Part shown: positions 18,654 through 28,288 of the stretch, one piece after another
Position numbering within the stretch: the stretch's first letter is position 1
Layout: each line of letters begins with the position of its first letter
Assembly: GCA_903887375.1 (NCBI GenBank)
Contig: CAISPN010000119.1
Span: 1-64,000, forward strand
Direction: 5' to 3'
From: an uncultured cyanobacterium
GTDB taxonomy: Bacteria > Cyanobacteriota > Cyanobacteriia > Cyanobacteriales > Microcystaceae
DNA: 64,000 bases
Notes under the pieces: generated by a model
What the model saw: only the letters and a program-made list of their open reading frames with translations
Database searches by the model: none
Told to the model about the DNA's origin: nothing
Position numbers and translations under genes: made by a program

Positions 18654-19376
18654 ATGAAATTAGCAAATCCTTTAGAATTCCCCCTTTCAGTCTTAGCTGG
18701 ATCTTTAGTGCTTTTTGTTGGTGTTCGTCTAGCCCATTTTCCTAATCAAGTTATGCTTCCCTTGGCGGTAACTGTGTCAATAGTCGGCTCTTCACTACAA
18801 AAATCAAGAGAACCAAAAGTTCTATCTTTAAATAATCCAGGACTTAATCTGGAGTTACAATCAGCAAGACAACAGGCACAAGAATTAGCATTTAAAGCAG
18901 AGAACCTGCGCTCAGAGGCTAAATTAATATTGATAGGAGCAGATCAGTTAGATTTATTAGCTGGAATAGAGTTTGCCTGTGACCGAGTAGCTGAACTCCC
19001 TTCAAAAATTGATACCCTAGCCTATAACATTCAAGGACCCGATTCACTTTTTGCTATTGGTGAACTGCAGAAAAAGTTAAACGATGTAAACAAGAAACTA
19101 GAACTTAGTAGCGGTATTGCTAAAGAGCAGCTTGATCGTTTGGCTAAGAGCTTGAAACGTAACATCCAGTTAGCTCAGCAAGGAAAAGATGCTCGTCAAG
19201 CTCAAGTTGTGAATTTATCAACTATAATTTTTGATTCAGCAGGATTACTTCAGTCAATGCAAAATCAACTGCGCAATTTTGATCTCAAAGATACTAGTCG
19301 ATACCAGCAATTACAACTTCTTAGCAATGAACTGGTTCAATTTCAAGAAAACCTTGATCTTTTAATTACTCAATGA
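18654..19376 (+). CDS. Membrane-anchored coiled-coil protein of unknown function
   Basis: A 240-residue protein. Two close hydrophobic segments (about 10-27 and 31-47) form a membrane hairpin. A long soluble helical region rich in Leu, Gln and Lys follows (about 65-238), likely coiled coil. The layout resembles XpaC-type proteins found beside vWA/toxic-anion resistance genes, but I see no diagnostic motif. It lies 15 nt after the vWA lipoprotein gene and overlaps the next substrate-binding gene by 4 nt. It is probably part of the same envelope system. Confidence 0.7.
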   Translation: MKLANPLEFPLSVLAGSLVLFVGVRLAHFPNQVMLPLAVTVSIVGSSLQKSREPKVLSLNNPGLNLELQSARQQAQELAFKAENLRSEAKLILIGADQLDLLAGIEFACDRVAELPSKIDTLAYNIQGPDSLFAIGELQKKLNDVNKKLELSSGIAKEQLDRLAKSLKRNIQLAQQGKDARQAQVVNLSTIIFDSAGLLQSMQNQLRNFDLKDTSRYQQLQLLSNELVQFQENLDLLITQ

Positions 19377-20428
19377 AAAAAACTACCCGTCGTAGTGTGA
19401 TTTTATCCTTGATTACTATATTGATTACGTTAGGTCTAACCTATGGACCCTTACCTGGCTTTCAGCAATCAATTGTTGTAGTTAGTGGAACTGAATTACA
19501 AGAACCTTTAGAGTTTCTCCAATCTCGTTTTAAAGATCAACATCCTAACATTAATTTGATCTTAAAATTTCAGGGTTCACAAGATATTGTAGATAACTAT
19601 TTAGATGAAAAAAATGATTTTAATCCAACAGTAATAATACCGGCAAGTGAAGAATTTTTAAAAGATCTAGATAAGAGGTGGAAAGCTCAAAACAATAGTG
19701 ATACTTTTTATGATAATCCTCGTGCAATTACTAAAACTCTTTTGGTTGCTGTTTCATGGGCAGAGAGAGCTAAAGCTTTATTTCCTGATGGAATTTTTAA
19801 ATGGCAACGTTTAGAAGAGGCAATATCGGCAAGAAACTGGAATAAATTAGGCAATTATCCTAATTGGGGTAGTTTTGATTTAATTATTGCGGATCCTTTA
19901 CGCTCAAATAGCGGTCAACTGACTCTTTATCTCTGGGCTGCTGCTAAATTAAATAATAATAACTTAAATTTTGACTTATTAAATAAACCTGAAATTTCAG
20001 AGCTATTTAGCTTAATAAAAAAATCTATATACCAAACACCAAGATCAACTGATTTACTCTTAAAAGAATTTATATCAAAAGGTCCAAATGAAGGTGATAT
20101 TGCTATAGTATATGAAAGTGCGGCTCTTTTTCGCAGACAAGAATCTAGCAAAACTACCGGTGGAATACCCTACAAAATTTACTATATCAACCCTACAGTA
20201 GAAACTATTCAAACTGCAGCGATAGTTCACACAAAAGTAAATCAAGGGCAAGCCAATGCTGCCCGAGAATTTATAAATTTTCTAACTCAACCTCAACAGC
20301 AGCAAGTATTTGCTCAATATGGCTTCCGCCCTGTTAATTCTGGGCCTTTACCAAATGTTCAAGTAACTACTTCACCAAATTTCCAAACACTTGAGGAGAT
20401 AAAACGTATCTGGCAACGTAGTAATTAA
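19373..20428 (+). CDS. Membrane-tethered periplasmic substrate-binding protein
   Basis: A 351-residue protein with an N-terminal hydrophobic segment (about 10-30) that could be an anchor or signal. An extracellular solute-binding fold follows: VVVSGTELQEPLEFL, a FQGSQDIVDNYL loop, DLIIADPLRSNSGQLTLYLW and VNQGQANAAREFINFLTQPQQQ near the end. The DPLRSNSGQ segment parallels TRSNSG in the preceding lipoprotein, so the two are probably related modules. No ABC permease or ATPase genes are nearby, so a sensing or structural role is as likely as transport. Confidence 0.78.
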   Translation: MKKTTRRSVILSLITILITLGLTYGPLPGFQQSIVVVSGTELQEPLEFLQSRFKDQHPNINLILKFQGSQDIVDNYLDEKNDFNPTVIIPASEEFLKDLDKRWKAQNNSDTFYDNPRAITKTLLVAVSWAERAKALFPDGIFKWQRLEEAISARNWNKLGNYPNWGSFDLIIADPLRSNSGQLTLYLWAAAKLNNNNLNFDLLNKPEISELFSLIKKSIYQTPRSTDLLLKEFISKGPNEGDIAIVYESAALFRRQESSKTTGGIPYKIYYINPTVETIQTAAIVHTKVNQGQANAAREFINFLTQPQQQQVFAQYGFRPVNSGPLPNVQVTTSPNFQTLEEIKRIWQRSN

Positions 20429-20435
20429 GTTCGAA

Positions 20436-21359
20436 TCACCTCAATAGATCTTTAACTTTTGGAGCATAGTTTTCTAGCCCGAAGCTCTCTGGTGTAGTAG
20501 TTGGATTATAGGTAAAGTGACGATAATCTAGGCAAAACCTATCCCAAGGTTCCATCTTGAGCCTAAACAATACTATAAAAAAGTTCGCTAAGCCAAATGA
20601 AAGAGGAATGCGAAAATATATCTTTTTGCCCAGAGCTTGACAGATTTGCTCTACAGCTTGATCTACTGTAGTGGGCTGATTCCCTAGTACTATTTTTTCT
20701 CCGCCATATTCTTGGGGATGATCTACCAAAAATTTAACTACTCTGGCGATATCCTCACTATGGATGAAGTGAAAACTGCCATCTGCTTTAAAAAAGCGAA
20801 TCAAGTTAATCAGCTTTAGGATATCAGGTAGCCCGCCTGAGATATGAGAATAGGGCTTGTTGCCATCTCCGCCAAATACAAGAGTTGGAAAAATGGTGGT
20901 AATTTTGGGCGCAATAGCTAACTCATTGAGCCGGCTATAGCAGAGGTATTTTGTGCGTACATAGAGAGTGCCCAATTCTCCAGCTTCTTGCAAAGGCTGG
21001 TTATCCTGTCCCAAAATACTGGCAGTAGAAAAGTAAATAACCTTCTGGCAGATATTAGGATCTAAGAAATTGAGAAGGCTCAAGGTTTTATTGATGTTAA
21101 TTTGATAGGATTCTTCTTCTCCCCCCCAACTAGTAGCCAGCAAAATAGCCAGCTCCATTGTTCCTAGCAGTTGTGCATATTCTTCAATTTTGTCTAGATC
21201 TCCTTTGAGCAGATGAATGCCAGCTCTAGCATGGATATCAAATTTTAAGCGGTCAGGGTCTCTAACTAAGAGAAACAACTCGTGATCGCTCTGTTGGATC
21301 AGCTTTTCTGTGACATAATGACCAATGCAGCCACTGGCCCCAGTTATAAATATACGCAT
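20436..21359 (-). CDS. NAD(P)-dependent epimerase/dehydratase (extended SDR)
   Basis: A 307-residue Rossmann protein. The N-terminal MRIFITGASGCIGHYVTEKL has the GxxGxxG cofactor loop. A YFSTASILG segment and YVRTKYLCY supply the Ser and Tyr-x-x-x-Lys catalytic pattern (Y-V-R-T-K). C-terminal parts such as FHFIHSEDIARVVKFLVDHP are typical of nucleotide-sugar or steroid-type extended SDRs. The true substrate cannot be assigned. It follows hemE on the same strand with a 51-nt gap that holds a hairpin. Confidence 0.82.
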   Translation of the reverse strand: MRIFITGASGCIGHYVTEKLIQQSDHELFLLVRDPDRLKFDIHARAGIHLLKGDLDKIEEYAQLLGTMELAILLATSWGGEEESYQININKTLSLLNFLDPNICQKVIYFSTASILGQDNQPLQEAGELGTLYVRTKYLCYSRLNELAIAPKITTIFPTLVFGGDGNKPYSHISGGLPDILKLINLIRFFKADGSFHFIHSEDIARVVKFLVDHPQEYGGEKIVLGNQPTTVDQAVEQICQALGKKIYFRIPLSFGLANFFIVLFRLKMEPWDRFCLDYRHFTYNPTTTPESFGLENYAPKVKDLLR

Positions 21360-21373
21360 ATCTTTTAATTCAA

Positions 21374-21411
21374 CCTAATCCGAACATTTGCCCGGATCAG
21401 GAATTTTTTTT
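21374..21411 (+). terminator. Hairpin with T-tract, plus-strand orientation, between hemE and the SDR gene
   Basis: CCTAATCCG (21374-21382) pairs with CGGATCAGG (21393-21401), with one A-C mismatch. A 10-nt loop, AA and then eight T residues complete the element. On the plus strand it has the form of an intrinsic terminator, but both flanking genes are on the minus strand. It could stop an antisense transcript or act as a hairpin in the hemE-SDR mRNA. Confidence 0.5.
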
Positions 21412-22463
21412 CATTGGGGATAGGAGAGAGCTTTGGATGTTTCAAAGAAGAAGCGTACATTGTCTTCAGGGGTTCCGACTAGCACACCATGGCCTAGATT
21501 GAGGATATGTCCACGATTGCCGGCTTTATGCACTGTATCATGAATTCGGCTGGCAATTAGAGACTGTGAACCAAAAAGAACACCAGGATCCAAATTACCC
21601 TGTACCTTACAATCTTGACCTAGTCTTGCTTTAGCATCAGCCATATCTACCGTCCAATCAACACTGACAATATCCACTCCAGATCTGCCCATTCTCTCCA
21701 AAATACCAGCACTGCCGCTGATATAGAGAATTAATGGTGTATCGGGATGGGTCTGTTTGACCTGCTTGATCACTTGTTGTTGATAGGGTAAAGCAAAAGT
21801 GTCATAGTCTTGTGGAGAGAGCTGACCTGCCCAGGAATCAAATAGTTGAACTACTTGGGCGCCGCAGTCAATTTGATAACGTGCATAGACTGCAATAGCA
21901 TCAGCTATCTTAGCGAGTAACTGATGGAGAATTTCTGGCCGAGAAAAAGCCATGCTCTTAATCTGGGAATAGTCTTTAGAGCTTTTTCCTTCGATAGCAT
22001 AGGCCGCTAGAGTCCAAGGGGCTCCGACGAAACCCAGTACTGTCGAACGATTACCTACTTCGTTTCTAAGGGTTTGTAGAATAGTCTGAATAAATGAGAA
22101 ATCTTTAGCAGGATCTAGAGGATGTAGTTTATCAATCTGCTCTTGAGTGCGAATCGGTGGGTCAATAATAGGACCTTTGCTCTCAATGATATCAAAAGGA
22201 ATTCCAATCCCTGGAAGCGGGGTGAGGATATCAGAAAAAAGGATTACTCCATCTGGGGCAAAAGCAGACCAGGGCTGCAGAGAAATCTCAATGGCTAAAT
22301 CAGGGTTTTCTGAACGCTCTCGAAACCCAGGATAGCGATCACGTAGTTCGCGGTAAACCTTCATATATCGCCCTGCCTGCCGCATCATCCAAACGGGTGG
22401 GCGCTCAACTATTTCTCCTCTAGCTGCGCGCAGCAACAAAGGGGTATCGTTATTCTCACTCAT
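21411..22463 (-). CDS. hemE: Uroporphyrinogen decarboxylase
   Basis: HemE removes four carboxyl groups from uroporphyrinogen III to give coproporphyrinogen III, a shared step to chlorophyll, heme and phycobilins. The 350-residue protein has the signature [12 protein letters not shown] near the N-terminus, then [10 protein letters not shown] with the catalytic Asp, [27 protein letters not shown] and the C-terminal [16 protein letters not shown]. It lies 58 nt after leuA and 51 nt before the SDR gene. Confidence 0.97.
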   Translation of the reverse strand: MSENNDTPLLLRAARGEIVERPPVWMMRQAGRYMKVYRELRDRYPGFRERSENPDLAIEISLQPWSAFAPDGVILFSDILTPLPGIGIPFDIIESKGPIIDPPIRTQEQIDKLHPLDPAKDFSFIQTILQTLRNEVGNRSTVLGFVGAPWTLAAYAIEGKSSKDYSQIKSMAFSRPEILHQLLAKIADAIAVYARYQIDCGAQVVQLFDSWAGQLSPQDYDTFALPYQQQVIKQVKQTHPDTPLILYISGSAGILERMGRSGVDIVSVDWTVDMADAKARLGQDCKVQGNLDPGVLFGSQSLIASRIHDTVHKAGNRGHILNLGHGVLVGTPEDNVRFFFETSKALSYPQ

Positions 22464-22521
22464 GACAAATTCTCATACAATTTTGGCCATTCTCTAGCTT
22501 AGCTAAAATTGTGCTTACTGA

Positions 22522-24120
22522 TTAATAAATATTTTGTAAATCAGAATTAGCTTGATTATTAGTTACTGCGCAGAGACGATTGAGCGCGTTGAGATAGGCT
22601 TTGGCCGCTGCTACAATGATGTCGGTATTAGCAGCGTAGCCTGAATATATAGAGCCCTTATGACGCAGTCGAATGGTTACTTCTCCCATGGCATCTATTC
22701 CCGCGGTGACTGACTGTACGGAAAATTCAATCAATTCATTGGGAATATCGATCACCCGGTTGATAGCTTTATAGACGGCATCAACTGGACCAGTACCAAT
22801 TGCCGCATCAGTTAGTTCTTTTCCCTCGGCATCTCTTAAAACTACTGTCGCTGTCGGGGAGGCGTGATCGCCGCAAGAAACCTGCACCAGCTCGAGCTTA
22901 AATAGTTCTGGGGGCTGTTGAATTTCATCGCTGATGATTGCTTCAAGATCCCGGTCAGTGATTTCTTTTTTCTTATCAGCTACTTCTTTAAAGCGCACAA
23001 AGGCCTTATTTAGATCTTGTTCAGAAAGTTCATAGCCTATTTCTTTGAGCCGATTGCGAAAAGCATTGCGACCGGAAAGTTTGCCCAGAACCAATTGGTT
23101 GTTAGTAAGCCCAATCGATTCGGCATTGATAATTTCGTAGGTCAGTGGATTTTTGAGAACTCCATCTTGATGTATACCCGATTCATGGGCAAAGGCATTA
23201 GCCCCAACAATTGCCTTGTTGGGCTGGACTACCATACCAGTAAGGCTAGAAACTAGGCGCGATACTTTATAAATCTGCTTAGTATCAATCCCCGTAAGTG
23301 GCTCAGTTGATTCTTTTGCTCTGCCCAAAAAGGGATTGAAATACTGACGGCGTACATGTAAAGCCATGACTAATTCTTCTAAGGCAGCATTACCAGCTCT
23401 CTCACCGATACCATTGATAGTGCACTCTAACTGTCTGGCTCCATTTTTAACTGCTTCGAGGAAATTGGCAACAGCTAAGCCCAGATCATTATGACCATGG
23501 ACTGAAATAATTGCCTGGTCTATATTTGGTACATTCTCCCTGATTCCTTTAATCAAAGCGCCATATTCACCGGGAGTAGTATAGCCTACAGTATCTGGTA
23601 TATTGACAGTAGTCGCGCCAGCTTTGATGGCAGATTCTAATACTTGGTAAAGAAATTCAGGATCGCTCCTTCCAGCATCTTCTGGTGAAAATTCGACATC
23701 ATCTACTAAAGATTTGGCATAGGCAACCATTTCAGGCACTATAGCAAGGACATCGGCTCTTGTTTTTTTAAGTTTATATTCCAGATGTATGTCAGAAGTC
23801 GCTAAGAATGTATGTATTCTTTTTTTATGGGTAGGTTTGAGAGCCTCTGCGGCAGTTTTAATATCACTAGTGGTTGCTCTAGCTAGAGCGCAAATAGTAG
23901 GACCTTCTTGGGTACCAACTAGATTGGCTATCTTTTGAACTGCTTCAAAATCACCAGGACTAGAGTAGGGAAAGCCAGCTTCGATGATATCTACTCCCAA
24001 TCTGGCTAGTGCTTTGGCAATCGTAAGTTTTTCATCGACATTTAGAGTAGCTCCAGGGGACTGTTCACCATCACGCAAAGTTGTGTCGAAGATAATTATA
24101 CGCTCGCTCTGGTTATCCAT
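22522..24120 (-). CDS. leuA: 2-isopropylmalate synthase
   Basis: LeuA condenses acetyl-CoA with 2-ketoisovalerate, the first step of leucine synthesis. The catalytic TIM barrel starts with [17 protein letters not shown]. It contains [14 protein letters not shown], with metal-binding His residues, and [19 protein letters not shown]-terminal LeuA allosteric domain (about 395-530) suggests leucine feedback control. I start at the ATG at 24118-24120 (532 residues) because family members begin just before RIIIFDT; the frame continues seven codons upstream without better support. Confidence 0.96.
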   Translation of the reverse strand: MDNQSERIIIFDTTLRDGEQSPGATLNVDEKLTIAKALARLGVDIIEAGFPYSSPGDFEAVQKIANLVGTQEGPTICALARATTSDIKTAAEALKPTHKKRIHTFLATSDIHLEYKLKKTRADVLAIVPEMVAYAKSLVDDVEFSPEDAGRSDPEFLYQVLESAIKAGATTVNIPDTVGYTTPGEYGALIKGIRENVPNIDQAIISVHGHNDLGLAVANFLEAVKNGARQLECTINGIGERAGNAALEELVMALHVRRQYFNPFLGRAKESTEPLTGIDTKQIYKVSRLVSSLTGMVVQPNKAIVGANAFAHESGIHQDGVLKNPLTYEIINAESIGLTNNQLVLGKLSGRNAFRNRLKEIGYELSEQDLNKAFVRFKEVADKKKEITDRDLEAIISDEIQQPPELFKLELVQVSCGDHASPTATVVLRDAEGKELTDAAIGTGPVDAVYKAINRVIDIPNELIEFSVQSVTAGIDAMGEVTIRLRHKGSIYSGYAANTDIIVAAAKAYLNALNRLCAVTNNQANSDLQNIY

Positions 24121-24165
24121 ATTTTTACACCATATACCCATAACACAATTGTAGACTTTTTCTCT

Positions 24166-24702
24166 TTATCCATCTACTTTTTCAATATAGTTGCGAATAT
24201 CATTAAGATCTATATAGCGATCTGTGGCGTTTCTGAGTTCTCTGGCAATCATCCCTTCAGTTGAAACTACCGTGATATGAGTGCTTTTAGATCTCAATAA
24301 TTCAATGGCTCTTTCAAAGTCTCCATCGCCACTAAAGAGAATTACTCGGTCATATTGATCTACTGTATTAAACATATCTACGACTATTTCGATATCTAGA
24401 TTGGCTTTTTGAGAATAACGCCCAGAACTATCGTCATAGTACTCTTTGAGGATTTTGGTTCTGACTGTATAGCCTAATGAAATTAAAGCATCCCGAAATC
24501 CTCTTTGATCTTGGGAGTCTTTGAGCCCTGTGTACCAAAAGGCATTGACTAAAGAAACATTGGGTAGATTGGTAAAGTGATCTAAAACACGACGGGGATC
24601 AAAAAACCAACCATTTTTTTGCTGGGCATAAAACATATTATTTCCATCTATAAAAATAGACAGACGTTCTCGCTGACAACTACAGCTAGTTAATCCGTTC
24701 AT
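24166..24702 (-). CDS. LabA-like NYN-domain protein
   Basis: A 178-residue protein of the NYN/PIN-like nuclease fold. Acidic residues expected at the active site are visible in LSIFIDGNNMFY (near 15-27), KANLDIEIVVDMF (near 97-109) and LFSGDGDFERAIELL (near 119-133). LabA of Synechococcus elongatus belongs to this group and affects circadian output, and other NYN proteins cleave RNA. Which applies here is not known. It precedes leuA by 45 nt on the same strand. The 188-nt region upstream (24703-24890) holds no gene that I can support. Confidence 0.85.
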   Translation of the reverse strand: MNGLTSCSCQRERLSIFIDGNNMFYAQQKNGWFFDPRRVLDHFTNLPNVSLVNAFWYTGLKDSQDQRGFRDALISLGYTVRTKILKEYYDDSSGRYSQKANLDIEIVVDMFNTVDQYDRVILFSGDGDFERAIELLRSKSTHITVVSTEGMIARELRNATDRYIDLNDIRNYIEKVDG

Positions 24703-24890
24703 ATAGTGACGTTTAATTTAGAAATATTGGGTTAATTTACTGAGATTTACAAAATATAAATAATCGGAAAAGATAGTGGATAAGTTATAAATGTCAGATA
24801 GAGACAGATTGGATACTAATAGGGGTATCTTTATTAGAGATAAATAAGCTAACACTACTTATGAATTTTACAAGATCATCTCAGTCTTTT

Positions 24891-25718
24891 CTAGTTATTA
24901 ACTAAATAAGAACACCAATCACTCCATCCACCAGGATAAAGTTTTGCTCTTTTGAACAAGCCTGCTTGCTCTAGAGAGAAAAGATTGACACAAGCTGTAA
25001 CTCCTGAGCCACAATAGACCCAGATCTCTTTATTGCTATCTGGGATATCTTGCCAAAGATCTTTTTGATCTTCTAGTAAATATCCTTGCTCATCGCTCAC
25101 GCGTAAATAAGGATGATTTATAGCCCCCGGTATATGGCCTGCTATAGGATCTATAGGTTCACTTTGGCCTAGATAGCGTTTTTGATCTCTTGAATCAATT
25201 AATATTACCCCTTGGGAGTTTAGATGCTCTTGCAGTTGACTATGTTCAATTGTCCAGTCTAAATTTGGTTTGCTTTCAAAAAGACAAGATTTTCTAGGCC
25301 CCGGAATTTTGTTTTCAATTGGATAGCCCAACTCTTGCCAAGCCTGCCAACCTCCATCGAGAATTTGCACCTGCTCATGTCCCCAATAGCGTGCTAACCA
25401 CCAAAGACGGGCTGCAAAGGCAAAGCGTGAATCATCATAGGCAACGATTCTACTTTTGCCAGCGACTATTCCCAACTTGCCCAAAGTTTCTGGGAAATTA
25501 ATCGGTAAGGGGTGACGGCCGCCATGGTTTTTTATAGGAGCCGAGAGATTTTTTTCTAGATCTAGATAATAGGCATTAGGTATATGAGAATTTATATATT
25601 GCCGGTAGCCCCAATCTCTATCCTGTAGATTAAAGCGGCAATCTATGACAACTATATCTTCTTGCTTAAGATCTTCTAAGAGTTGTTCTGGTTTTATAAT
25701 AAATGAGCTCTGCTTCAT
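24891..25718 (-). CDS. Rhodanese-type sulfurtransferase (two domains)
   Basis: A thiosulfate/3-mercaptopyruvate sulfurtransferase-like enzyme. It has two rhodanese domains: the first opens with VVIDCRFNLQDRDWG and includes YDDSRFAFAARLWWLARYWGH. The second has the catalytic Cys in YCGSGVTACVN, and CGSGVTA is the thiosulfate/mercaptopyruvate-type active loop. I prefer the ATG at 25716-25718, which gives the usual short N-terminus. The frame extends to a TTG at 25748 that overlaps the recG stop. Its place behind recG suggests co-transcription. Confidence 0.9.
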   Translation of the reverse strand: MKQSSFIIKPEQLLEDLKQEDIVVIDCRFNLQDRDWGYRQYINSHIPNAYYLDLEKNLSAPIKNHGGRHPLPINFPETLGKLGIVAGKSRIVAYDDSRFAFAARLWWLARYWGHEQVQILDGGWQAWQELGYPIENKIPGPRKSCLFESKPNLDWTIEHSQLQEHLNSQGVILIDSRDQKRYLGQSEPIDPIAGHIPGAINHPYLRVSDEQGYLLEDQKDLWQDIPDSNKEIWVYCGSGVTACVNLFSLEQAGLFKRAKLYPGGWSDWCSYLVNN

Positions 25719-25744
25719 GCTGTTGGTTTTTCTTCTAATTTTAA

Positions 25745-28207
25745 TCAATTAAGGACATCAGCCCCTAATAGTCTCTCTAGTCTGGCGTCTAATTCGTTCT
25801 TAAGGGCTGGCCAAGACTTTAAGCTATAGTCAGATTGAATGATTTTTTCTGCTGCTTCTCTAGCTAGGATCAGCACTTGTTGATCTTCAACTAGGCTAGC
25901 TAGGGCAAAATCAGGTAAACCCGATTGCCTAGTGCCCAAAACCTCACCTGGTCCTCTTAGTCGCATATCCATTTCTGAGATAAAAAAACCATCTTGTGAT
26001 TGCTCTAGTACGCTGAGTCTTTGAACAGCATCAGGTGTTCGACTAGCAGAGAGCAAGAGGCAATGCGACTTGGACTGGCCACGGCCAACCCGGCCTCTTA
26101 GCTGATGTAGCTGCGAAAGTCCAAAGCGTTCAGCATTCTCAATCAACATCACAGTGGCATTAGGTACATCAACTCCGACCTCTATCACAGTAGTAGAGAC
26201 TATAATTTGAACTTGATTAGCTCGAAAACCATCGAGAACTTCTTCTTTTTGGGCAGCAGACATTTTGCCATGTAGTAAACCTACTTTAAAATTAGGGAAA
26301 ATCAACTCAGATAGTTTCTGATGTTCTTCGACTGCGGCGCGCACATCTAGTTTTTCAACTTCTTCAATTACTGGAAAAATTACATATGCCTGTCTACCTT
26401 GATCTACTTCTTTTTTAATTAATTCATAGGCTTTGTTTCGCTCCTTGCCGGATAGTACTTTAGTGTGAATTGCTACTCTCCCAGGAGGTAGTTCGTCAAT
26501 TTGACTGACATCAAGATCGCCATGGAGAGTAAGAGCTAAAGTACGAGGAATAGGGGTAGCAGTCATGCTCAGCACATGGGGCGAGTTTCCCTTTGAGAGC
26601 AAACTTGCTCTTTGCTGGACACCAAAACGGTGCTGCTCGTCTATTACAACTAATCCTAAATTTTGAAAATTGACTTTTTCTTGAATCAGGGCATGAGTTC
26701 CAACTACCACTGAAAGCTCACCTGTTTCCAGTTCTCTATAGATTTGACGTCTTTTAGCTATCTTGGTAGAACCGGTGAGAATTTCTATAGGCAGATGCAA
26801 TTGATTGAACCAGCTTAGTAGTTTAACATAATGTTGCTGGGCTAGAACCTCAGTTGGAGCCATAAAGGCTGCTTGGTAGCCTGATTGAAGTGCTGCCAAG
26901 ATGGCATAGACAGCTACTATTGTTTTTCCAGAACCTACATCCCCTTGAACCAAACGATTCATAGCAGTTGTAGATTGGAGATCTTGTAAAATTTCGCCGA
27001 TTACTCTACTTTGGGCTTGAGTTAATTTAAAAGGTAACAATTCATTGAAGGATTCAATTAATTGACCAGTAGGATTAAAAATAAGAGCCTTTTGATTTTC
27101 CTGTTCTCGCAAAAACCTACGCTGCAGAAAGCCCAATTGTAAATAAAAAAATTCATCAAAGATTAATCTTCTTCTGGCTTGAGAAAGCGAGAGCTCACTT
27201 TCAGGATAGTGAATCTGGGCGATAGCCTCTTTCAAATCTACCAGCTGATATTGCTTTTTTAGCTCAATTGGTAAGGGATCTGTGAGCTTTTTAGCAATTG
27301 GTAAGACTGCTATCACTGCTGATCTAACTATATCCGCGGCAATCCCTTCACTCAAAGGATAAACTGGTAAAACCCTGCCAATTTTTGTAGATTCAATAGA
27401 ATCAACAAAACTATCGAGTACTTCTATTTCCGGATTATCTAGAGTCAAACCATATTTATTAGCTTTAACCAATCCCGAAGCCGCTACTATAGAGCCTACT
27501 GGATAGGTTTTTTTTAATTTTTCTTGCCAACCCCTATTGCTATAGCGAGTGCCTGCATAAAAACGACTAACTTTGATTTGGCCACTTTGATCTTTAAGAA
27601 GCAATTCAAAAATAGTCAATCGGGTATTTTTCGGACTGCTAAAGCAACTACAGCGCCTAACTGTACCTACAATAGTTGCAGTCTCACCAGCAACTAGATC
27701 TTTTATAGTGACCTGGCGAGCATAGTTGATATAGTCTCTGGGATAGTAAAAAAGCAGATCTTTAACATTCTGCAAGCCTAATTTTTTGAGTGATTGGCCT
27801 TTGTTACCACCAAGACCGCTGACAGTTTCTAACGGCTGCTCTAGAGAGAGCGCTTTAGCTGAAGGTGATTTTTGCCTGATAGATACAGTACGCGGAATTT
27901 TGGGCTCATTTACTGGTGGCTTTACTTCCAGCTGATCTTTGATCTCCATCAAAAAGCGACGCGTCTGGGCAATTAGATGCTGCCTTTGGGAGAGATTTAA
28001 TTCTGGGTATTGCGAAAATTTACGACCAAATTCGTACCAATTACGACGTTGTTCCAGGGATATCCCCAGTGGTGGACTTTCGGTCAGAGAGAGCCAGAGA
28101 AATTCACTAAAACGATGCTCTCTGCCTTGCAAATCAACGAAACCTTTTTCTGCTTCTAAAGATAGTGCCAACTGGAGTCTTTCCCAGTCGATGGTTTCGG
28201 ATGACAT
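25745..28207 (-). CDS. recG: ATP-dependent DNA helicase RecG
   Basis: RecG remodels stalled replication forks and branch-migrates Holliday junctions. The 820-residue protein has a cyanobacterial N-terminal extension (1-120). The wedge/OB domain follows (VSGLGGNKGQSLKKLGLQNVKDLLFYYPRDY), then helicase motif I GDVGSGKT, motif II VIDEQHRFG (a DEQH variant typical of RecG), motif III MTATPIPRT, and motifs V-VI STTVIEVGVDVPNA and QLRGRVGRG. It sits 81 nt after ygfZ and is followed at once by the rhodanese gene. Confidence 0.97.
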   Translation of the reverse strand: MSSETIDWERLQLALSLEAEKGFVDLQGREHRFSEFLWLSLTESPPLGISLEQRRNWYEFGRKFSQYPELNLSQRQHLIAQTRRFLMEIKDQLEVKPPVNEPKIPRTVSIRQKSPSAKALSLEQPLETVSGLGGNKGQSLKKLGLQNVKDLLFYYPRDYINYARQVTIKDLVAGETATIVGTVRRCSCFSSPKNTRLTIFELLLKDQSGQIKVSRFYAGTRYSNRGWQEKLKKTYPVGSIVAASGLVKANKYGLTLDNPEIEVLDSFVDSIESTKIGRVLPVYPLSEGIAADIVRSAVIAVLPIAKKLTDPLPIELKKQYQLVDLKEAIAQIHYPESELSLSQARRRLIFDEFFYLQLGFLQRRFLREQENQKALIFNPTGQLIESFNELLPFKLTQAQSRVIGEILQDLQSTTAMNRLVQGDVGSGKTIVAVYAILAALQSGYQAAFMAPTEVLAQQHYVKLLSWFNQLHLPIEILTGSTKIAKRRQIYRELETGELSVVVGTHALIQEKVNFQNLGLVVIDEQHRFGVQQRASLLSKGNSPHVLSMTATPIPRTLALTLHGDLDVSQIDELPPGRVAIHTKVLSGKERNKAYELIKKEVDQGRQAYVIFPVIEEVEKLDVRAAVEEHQKLSELIFPNFKVGLLHGKMSAAQKEEVLDGFRANQVQIIVSTTVIEVGVDVPNATVMLIENAERFGLSQLHQLRGRVGRGQSKSHCLLLSASRTPDAVQRLSVLEQSQDGFFISEMDMRLRGPGEVLGTRQSGLPDFALASLVEDQQVLILAREAAEKIIQSDYSLKSWPALKNELDARLERLLGADVLN

Positions 28208-28288
28208 AGAAAAAAAAGAATATAGATTTAGATAATAATTATGCTCAAGAGACTTTTTTGTCTCTTAATTTTAGCCTAAGGCAATATT

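Noticed and set aside
20385-20445. A GTTCGAATC string flanked by TTGAGG and CCTCAA, suggestive of a tRNA T-arm and acceptor stem
   Set aside because: No D-arm or anticodon arm can be drawn, and most of the region is the 3' end of a clear coding sequence.
24703-24890. Short ORF of 17 codons in the gap between the LabA-like and rhodanese genes
   Set aside because: Too short, with no ribosome-binding site and no recognisable features.
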